From a virus, in IMG/VR virus record IMGVR_UViG_3300005608_000006, positions 1 through 61,109 of that record: 61,109 nucleotides of DNA; one strand, written 5' to 3'. How positions within the stretch are numbered: position 1 is the first letter of the stretch; every line of letters starts with the position of its first letter. The notes under the pieces were generated by a model. That model did not search any database, had not been told where the DNA came from, and saw only the letters and a program-made list of their open reading frames with translations. The translations under genes and the position numbers were made by a program. Below, piece by piece: positions 57,568 to 61,109 of this stretch.

Positions 57568-57986
57568 TATACAGGTCTCTGTAATACGAAGGTTATTTGT
57601 TCAACCAGTGGAATACCGACAATACGATACTCTACTTCGACTTGAAATCCGTTCTTCTCGGAATCGACTTCTACATCGACTCTTACTAAGCTCACTCTAT
57701 CTTCATTACCATTAATAGTATTTATTATCTCATCTTGGATTGTCTCAGCAGTAAAGTCATCTAGTGGTTCAAAGAGTAGGTTATACACTTCAGAACCCAT
57801 TTCGGGTTGAAAATGCTTTTCACCTGGTCGAGTTAAGACAAGATTCTTGATTGCTTGTTTAATTGCCATCTCGTTCTTGACTACTGCTGTATCTTTTGTT
57901 ACAGGATTCTTCGCAAACGAAATATTCACGTCCTTAAAAGAACGCGAGATATTAAACTCGTCAGGTCCAATCTTCTTTAAAACCAT
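57567..57986 (-). CDS. gp25: Baseplate wedge protein gp25
   Basis: 139 residues; T4 gp25 has 132. It matches the GPW/gp25 family: an ISRSFKDVNISFAKNPVT start, then KNEMAIKQAIKNLVLTRPGE, the core motif near NLLFEPLDDFTAETIQDEI (EPR-type loop), and a closing beta region. Gp25 plugs the wedge next to gp6 and gp53 and is the sheath assembly initiator. The ATG directly follows the TAA of the upstream 51-residue gene. Confidence 0.96.
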   Translation of the reverse strand: MVLKKIGPDEFNISRSFKDVNISFAKNPVTKDTAVVKNEMAIKQAIKNLVLTRPGEKHFQPEMGSEVYNLLFEPLDDFTAETIQDEIINTINGNEDRVSLVRVDVEVDSEKNGFQVEVEYRIVGIPLVEQITFVLQRPV

Positions 57987-58142
57987 TTAACTCTCAGCGA
58001 GGTTCCTTACCAGTATCTCCTCTTGCATTCGCTTATCCTTTTCCCACTTTCTTATAGTAGATTTCGCATTATAATCTGTGACGAGTGCCACAGTTCCATG
58101 CTCTTTCCACATAATTTCAGATACGAAGTCAGGGTTAACCAT
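57987..58142 (-). CDS. Small hypothetical protein (51 aa) upstream of gp25
   Basis: 51 residues, MVNPDFVSEIMWKEHGTVAL then VTDYNAKSTIRKWEKDKRMQ. It is a charged, helical, soluble-looking protein. Its TAA is immediately followed by the gp25 ATG, and it is the first ORF after the CTAAATA motif at 58165-58171. That position makes it the leader gene of the baseplate transcript. Function unknown. Confidence 0.65.
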   Translation of the reverse strand: MVNPDFVSEIMWKEHGTVALVTDYNAKSTIRKWEKDKRMQEEILVRNLAES

Positions 58143-58164
58143 AATAGAGATATTAGTTCCCTAG

Positions 58165-58171
58165 TATTTAG
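58165..58171 (-). promoter_or_regulatory. Late promoter motif CTAAATA at the head of the gp25-gp6 unit
   Basis: CTAAATA on the minus strand, 22 nt before the ATG of the 51-residue gene. It marks where the virion module starts. No other candidate lies in the 69-nt gap after the 89-residue gene. Confidence 0.55.
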
Positions 58172-58211
58172 ACACGTTTCTCCTATTTGTGGACGCTCGC
58201 GGCACGAATTT

Positions 58212-58481
58212 TTACTCTACATGGAATATTCCATCCATTTTAGAGATTTTCTCATATATTAAGTCTAAATTTTGTGAGTACGATAGATATTCTTCTCTTC
58301 CTTTCGGTTTATAATAGGTTTTATCAGGAGTAGGTATCTCTTCTATTCTCGTTTCTAATTCTTCTATTCTCTTACTTAATGCTTGCAAGCATTCATTAAT
58401 AGCGTTGAATGCAGCAGCTATGTTTTCTTCTTGGGAAAATGCCTCACGGCTATTTAGCGTAGAATCTTCTTCAGTTGACAT
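58212..58481 (-). CDS. Coiled-coil hypothetical protein (89 aa)
   Basis: 89 residues, MSTEEDSTLNSREAFSQEEN, then a heptad-rich helix (FNAINECLQALSKRIEELET, then RIEEIPTP) and a Tyr/Lys-rich second half. Nine nt follow the preceding stop. A CTAAATA sequence occurs inside its first codons, but in a coding context. No function recognised. Confidence 0.72.
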   Translation of the reverse strand: MSTEEDSTLNSREAFSQEENIAAAFNAINECLQALSKRIEELETRIEEIPTPDKTYYKPKGREEYLSYSQNLDLIYEKISKMDGIFHVE

Positions 58482-58490
58482 AAGATAAGT

Positions 58491-58715
58491 TTATTTAATA
58501 TGTTGAGGACATTTGATAATAGCAATCGCTATAGCACCTGTCTTGAATCCAGTTGACTCTTCTACTACTGTTCTTACTTCTTGCACTCCATACTTTTCAC
58601 TTGCATCGCTATATGCTAAGAGAAGTGACTTATAAGTATCATGTCCTTGATCTTTATATTCACAGAATCCTGTTCCAACAAAGTTTAGTAGTGTCAATAA
58701 TGTAAGTTCAATCAT
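58491..58715 (-). CDS. Hypothetical protein with hydrophobic N-terminus (74 aa)
   Basis: 74 residues. The first 18 (MIELTLLTLLNFVGTGFC) are hydrophobic and could be a weak signal or membrane anchor. The rest is soluble-looking and ends in a hydrophobic GAIAIAIIKCPQHIK. The start overlaps the AbrB-like gene by 8 nt (ATGATTGA). Function unknown. Confidence 0.72.
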   Translation of the reverse strand: MIELTLLTLLNFVGTGFCEYKDQGHDTYKSLLLAYSDASEKYGVQEVRTVVEESTGFKTGAIAIAIIKCPQHIK

Positions 58716-58878
58716 CTTTTAGAGGTTTTAGGTTGATGGATTGACCATCATCACTTAGTTCAAATTGTAATTCCGTTTCTACATTCCACCCAAGTTCTTC
58801 ACAAATCTCGTAAGGTATAGTGAGTATTAAATCACCATAATCATCTTCATCGAGTTTAGTGGTAAATCTATGGGACAT
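58708..58878 (-). CDS. AbrB/SpoVT-like small protein (56 aa)
   Basis: The frame is open to 59001, but the ATG at 58878 (MSHRFTTKLDEDDYGDLILT) gives the recognisable protein. Its order, 'KLDEDDYGDLILTIP, EICEELGWNVETELQFE, then a beta hairpin', matches the swapped-hairpin AbrB DNA-binding fold, and similar proteins are common in cyanophages. It is likely a DNA-binding or antitoxin-like regulator, though no target is visible. The start lies 7 nt after the upstream gene's stop. Confidence 0.72.
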   Translation of the reverse strand: MSHRFTTKLDEDDYGDLILTIPYEICEELGWNVETELQFELSDDGQSINLKPLKDD

Positions 58879-58885
58879 AAGGTTA

Positions 58886-59110
58886 TTACATACGGTTATT
58901 GGTGGGGTATTTTGAAGGATGGTTAGACTTCCAATCACTCCACAACGTATATAGCGTTTCCTTATTCCTAACTCTGTAGATAGACGCTGCATGATCTGCA
59001 CATTCGTACATACGATTATCTAATCCACCTTCCAAACGGATTAACTGTTCAATACACCATACTCTAAGGTCTTGGCGATTATAAGAATCATCTGATTGTG
59101 GAGTAGTCAT
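58886..59110 (-). CDS. Hypothetical protein (74 aa)
   Basis: A TTG-initiated extension to 59149 is possible, but the ATG at 59110 (MTTPQSDDSYNRQDLRVWCI) is preferred, giving 74 residues. The protein is polar, with Cys at two places, and ends SDWKSNHPSKYPTNNRM. The 250-nt region upstream is AT-rich and probably holds the promoter, though no convincing -35/-10 pair was found. No function recognised. Confidence 0.65.
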   Translation of the reverse strand: MTTPQSDDSYNRQDLRVWCIEQLIRLEGGLDNRMYECADHAASIYRVRNKETLYTLWSDWKSNHPSKYPTNNRM

Positions 59111-59286
59111 TTTTTTACTGGAAAAATTTTTTATATAAGAAGGAAACAAAAAGGCGAATAATATTTAACTCGCTCTTGGGAACCTTTGTAGGTTAGGGTA
59201 GTGGCTGCTTTTTAATTAACGGGGGGCTAAATAACTGCCTTTCCCGTTATGAGACTGTAATAAGACTGTGAGACTTTAAATAAGCA
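59111..59286. other. Non-coding gap between the terminator and the 74-aa gene
   Basis: An AT-rich stretch with no gene I can support. It must contain the promoter for the unit starting at 59110. TTATAT and TATTAT boxes are present, but no good -35 lies at 16-18 nt. A CTAAATA on the plus strand (59227-59233) faces the wrong way for any gene here. Confidence 0.5.
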
Positions 59287-59317
59287 TAAAAAAAGAGGGG
59301 TTTCCCTAGACCCCTCC
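59287..59317 (-). terminator. Factor-independent terminator after the 106-aa gene
   Basis: On the minus strand GAGGGG and CCCCTC form a 6-bp stem around a 10-nt loop, followed by TTTTTTTATGC. It lies about 70 nt past the stop of the 106-residue gene and ends the right-hand transcript. Confidence 0.85.
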
Positions 59318-59388
59318 ATTATGACATATTTGTGTGAGTTTGTCAACTGGTCTTACGTCTCCATTCCCCAAAGACCGCCAGCAAGTTG

Positions 59389-59709
59389 TTAGTCGATCGC
59401 TAACTCCATACCGCTAACGAAATCTTCTTTAACGTTCTTATAAGATACGAACCACTCGTAATTTTTCTGAAATACTCGCATACCGTAAGAGAATTCATCA
59501 AGTAGAGCGTTTAATCTGCTTTTAGTGGTGTTAGACTGCCAACCGCCATCTTTAATAATGATTGAGTGATCTTTAACTGTAGCGATGTGATTCCCGTGTA
59601 GATAAACGTCCGCTTCATTATCCCAACCGTGCTTAACTGTAGTGTTAGAACTAGAGAAGTTTCTGCCTGTTCTGATTGCTCTGTTCATGTCTCTTTCAAT
59701 TTTTCTCAT
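59389..59709 (-). CDS. Conserved cyanophage hypothetical protein (106 aa)
   Basis: 106 residues, MRKIERDMNRAIRTGRNFSS, then a KHGWDNEADVYLHGNHIATV beta region, an IKDGGWQSNTTKSRLNALLD stretch and FQKNYEWFVSYKN. I recognise this family as widespread in T4-like cyanophages, with no known function. The ATG at 59709 follows an AGAGGG box. It has a good sigma70 promoter upstream and a terminator downstream, so it can be a one-gene early unit. Confidence 0.88.
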   Translation of the reverse strand: MRKIERDMNRAIRTGRNFSSSNTTVKHGWDNEADVYLHGNHIATVKDHSIIIKDGGWQSNTTKSRLNALLDEFSYGMRVFQKNYEWFVSYKNVKEDFVSGMELAID

Positions 59710-59735
59710 TTGGGTTTCCCTCTGTTGTTATTCTA

Positions 59736-59763
59736 ATTATAGCAACTAGGCACCCAGTTACAA
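59736..59763 (-). promoter_or_regulatory. Sigma70-type promoter with extended -10 for the 106-aa gene
   Basis: On the minus strand TTGTAA (-35), a 16-nt spacer, and TATAAT (-10) preceded by TGC, that is TGCTATAAT, an extended -10. Predicted start is near 59729, leaving a leader of about 20 nt. The -35 overlaps the stop codon of the 70-residue gene. It should be read by host RNA polymerase early in infection. Confidence 0.75.
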
Positions 59764-59970
59764 CTCCTCCTGTGACACTTGTTGTACTGGCACAACGTCC
59801 CAACTATATCCAATAGATTTGATATAATCGAATACACTAACGTCTTTATTTTTTCTTATTCTCCACTCGTCTCTATTCACTCTAAAATCATGTATAAAAG
59901 TCTGTAATTCATATATGCTTTTGAACTGTCCTATTAGTTCATGCTTTTCGTTATAGAGTGAATAGACCAT
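59758..59970 (-). CDS. Hypothetical protein (70 aa)
   Basis: The ORF is open to an ATG at 60003, but that codon sits inside the -10 region of a near-consensus promoter, so the transcript would start downstream of it. The next ATG, 59970 (MVYSLYNEKHELIGQFKSIY), has GAGAGG 10 nt upstream and is chosen. The 70-residue protein has a beta-strand start, basic middle (DFRVNRDEWRIRKNKDV) and a polar end. No function recognised. Confidence 0.7.
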   Translation of the reverse strand: MVYSLYNEKHELIGQFKSIYELQTFIHDFRVNRDEWRIRKNKDVSVFDYIKSIGYSWDVVPVQQVSQEEL

Positions 59971-59993
59971 TTCTTTGAAACCTCTCAAGGTTA

Positions 59994-60022
59994 ATTTTAC
60001 CATAATCTGAGAATTCTGTCAA
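59994..60022 (-). promoter_or_regulatory. Near-consensus sigma70 promoter for the 70-aa gene
   Basis: On the minus strand TTGACA (perfect -35), a 17-nt spacer and TAAAAT (5 of 6 for -10). The predicted start is near 59987, leaving a short leader with GAGAGG before the ATG at 59970. This is the strongest host-type promoter I see in the window. Confidence 0.78.
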
Positions 60023-60140
60023 GAATGTTCTGATATGCTGAAAGACTTGACAACCGATAAGATGCGTGCTAAGAGTGAATTAAATAGAACACTTATATAC
60101 ATTTATTTGTATATTTAATAAAATTCCGTATAGTACAAAA

Positions 60141-60272
60141 TTACTCCTTAGTGTTCCATCTTTTATGCTTTCTGACGTTAACCCATATTACTATTGTGAT
60201 CTCCTTCAGAATGCTCCAAATATATTGCAATTCCTGTGATCTTGTAACTGAGTCATCTTTTTTATTATCCAT
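60141..60272 (-). CDS. Possible small protein (43 aa)
   Basis: 43 residues, MDNKKDDSVTRSQELQYIWS, then a hydrophobic ILKEITIVIWVNV stretch and a basic end (RKHKRWNTKE). Its ATG overlaps the stop of the 76-residue gene by 8 nt (ATGGATAA). Short length and weak ribosome site leave doubt. The region 60023-60140 after it holds nothing I can support beyond the promoter. Confidence 0.4.
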   Translation of the reverse strand: MDNKKDDSVTRSQELQYIWSILKEITIVIWVNVRKHKRWNTKE

Positions 60273-60495
60273 TTTTCCAACTTGCGTGAATGCTCCGCAC
60301 TTCTTCAATATTAGTTATATGTTTTAATTGTTTCCACTCTGTTGGATAAATTAAAATCTTAACTTGTCTTAATCCGTTCATGCTCTCTTTATCCTCCTTT
60401 TCATTAACTACCATAACAACATATTGGTCACATACAAAACTAATATATCCCGATTCATTCGGTTTATAATGGTAGTAATGTTTAAGTTTAGGCAT
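60265..60495 (-). CDS. Hypothetical protein (76 aa)
   Basis: 76 residues, MPKLKHYYHYKPNESGYISF then VCDQYVVMVVNEKEDKES and a mixed alpha/beta end. The ATG overlaps the upstream stop (TAATG at 60493-60497). No function recognised; part of the coupled small-gene chain at the right end. Confidence 0.72.
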   Translation of the reverse strand: MPKLKHYYHYKPNESGYISFVCDQYVVMVVNEKEDKESMNGLRQVKILIYPTEWKQLKHITNIEEVRSIHASWKNG

Positions 60496-60722
60496 TAACT
60501 TAGGTTGGTTTTTTTGAGTCTGTTTTCAAAAATTGATTGAATATCCTGGAATTGTTGCTCTAATTCCTTTTGGATTATATGACTATGTTGCAATAGTTCC
60601 CTATTGTCGCTATTATAAAGAATTGAGTTAATTTCTTTTACTAACTCAATTCCCTTTTCTAATTTGGTTAATCTCTGGTCAATTTCCACTAATTCTGACC
60701 ATTCGTAAAGAACATGATGCAA
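60495..60722 (-). CDS. Coiled-coil hypothetical protein (75 aa)
   Basis: 75 residues, almost entirely helical (IDQRLTKLEKGIELVKEINS, then IIQKELEQQFQDIQSIFENR). It lies 4 nt after the preceding stop and overlaps the next start by 1 nt. Function unknown. Confidence 0.7.
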   Translation of the reverse strand: MHHVLYEWSELVEIDQRLTKLEKGIELVKEINSILYNSDNRELLQHSHIIQKELEQQFQDIQSIFENRLKKTNLS

Positions 60723-60726
60723 TTTT

Positions 60727-60927
60727 TTAATCCCATTCGGGTGTTGGTTTTTTTGCTCTGTTTATATCTATCTTATCTTGCAAGTCATTAAATTGCTTTA
60801 TCTCATGTTCGATTAATCTGCATATGCTAGAATTAATCTCAAGATAATGCTCTTTATGGTCACTTTCTGAATAATGAAAGTTTAAGCAAGTGCGGACGTA
60901 TTCAAGTTGTTTTTTAGTTAATTCCAT
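60727..60927 (-). CDS. Hypothetical protein (66 aa)
   Basis: The frame opens at 60936, but the ATG at 60927 (MELTKKQLEYVRTCLNFHYS) overlaps the upstream stop as TAATG and is the likely start, giving 66 residues. It is helical and acidic, with several His/Cys residues and no clear motif. Function unknown. Confidence 0.68.
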   Translation of the reverse strand: MELTKKQLEYVRTCLNFHYSESDHKEHYLEINSSICRLIEHEIKQFNDLQDKIDINRAKKPTPEWD

Positions 60928-61109
60928 TATCTGCAAAGTTCCTCAAAACGTCTATTTGCTTCATTTGCAATTACTGGTAAATAACCAAGTTCAGAATTTT
61001 GGTCAAGTGCATCAAGTTGGTCTGAAGTCAAATTGTTTTCAATTCGATACTCCTCCCATACCTCATCATACAAATTTTCAAGAATTGTCTCGTTATGTAT
61101 GCAACTCAT
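60927..61109 (-). CDS. Hypothetical protein at the window edge (60 aa or longer)
   Basis: 60 residues, MSCIHNETILENLYDEVWEE, acidic and helical, ending NRRFEELCR. Its first ATG is exactly the last three bases of the window, so the gene may begin there or extend beyond. The stop overlaps the next ATG (TAATG). Function unknown. Confidence 0.6.
   Translation of the reverse strand: MSCIHNETILENLYDEVWEEYRIENNLTSDQLDALDQNSELGYLPVIANEANRRFEELCR

Noticed and set aside
59111-59149. TTG-initiated extension of the 74-aa gene
   Set aside because: Would need a rare TTG start without a ribosome site; the ATG at 59110 is simpler.
59227-59233. CTAAATA on the plus strand
   Set aside because: No plus-strand gene follows, so it is probably chance in AT-rich DNA.
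1-61109. tRNA genes, integrase, insertion sequences or attachment sites
   Set aside because: I looked for cloverleaf-like stretches in the gaps and for transposase or recombinase motifs in the ORFs and saw none. Gaps are mostly too short.

Overview
The window is a piece of a T4-like marine cyanophage genome (a contractile-tailed myovirus infecting Prochlorococcus or Synechococcus). The evidence is the T4 order of virion genes (gp25, gp6, a giant protein in the gp7 slot, gp8, then gp13-gp14-gp15-gp16-gp17-gp18-gp19), low GC, CTAAATA/NATAAATA late-promoter motifs, and two host-like photosynthesis genes, a bilin reductase (pcyA) and a plastoquinol terminal oxidase (PTOX). Every gene I accept is on the minus strand, so the story reads from right (61109) to left (1).

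Right end (about 58.2-61.1 kb): small, tightly packed genes of unknown function, probably early or regulatory. They include a 56-residue AbrB-like protein. Two sigma70-type promoters and one factor-independent terminator punctuate this stretch. From about 58.17 kb late-type promoters appear and the virion module begins.

Baseplate and fibre module (13.4-58.1 kb): a 51-residue protein, gp25, gp6, a single 20,121-bp ORF encoding a 6,706-residue protein, a 407-residue fibre-like protein with a cupredoxin-like tail, a 1,391-residue protein with YHYH and cupredoxin-like domains, gp8, a 2,405-residue DUF4815-type protein, two small coiled-coil proteins, a hairpin terminator, and a 2,431-residue fibre with seven 52-residue tandem repeats. 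The giant ORF takes up one third of the window. It mixes a gp7-like signature with a YHYH domain, a beta-propeller-like region, two LamG-like jellyrolls and several families of internal repeats.

Neck, packaging and tail (1-13.4 kb): gp13, gp14, gp15 and gp16, then an insertion of about 5.7 kb between gp16 and gp17, then gp17, gp18 and the start of gp19. The insertion holds a possible virion protein, two lysine-rich modular proteins, a zinc-ribbon-like protein, PTOX, a run of very small translationally coupled genes, a staphylococcal-nuclease-type endonuclease and pcyA. The end of pcyA overlaps the start of the terminase gene. Several of these small genes (43-57 codons) are supported by exact stop/start overlaps.

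Functionally, the virion genes build a contractile particle with an unusually large, adhesive-looking baseplate periphery. PTOX and PcyA would act in the infected host at the plastoquinone pool and in bilin pigment synthesis. I saw no tRNA, CRISPR array, integrase or insertion sequence.
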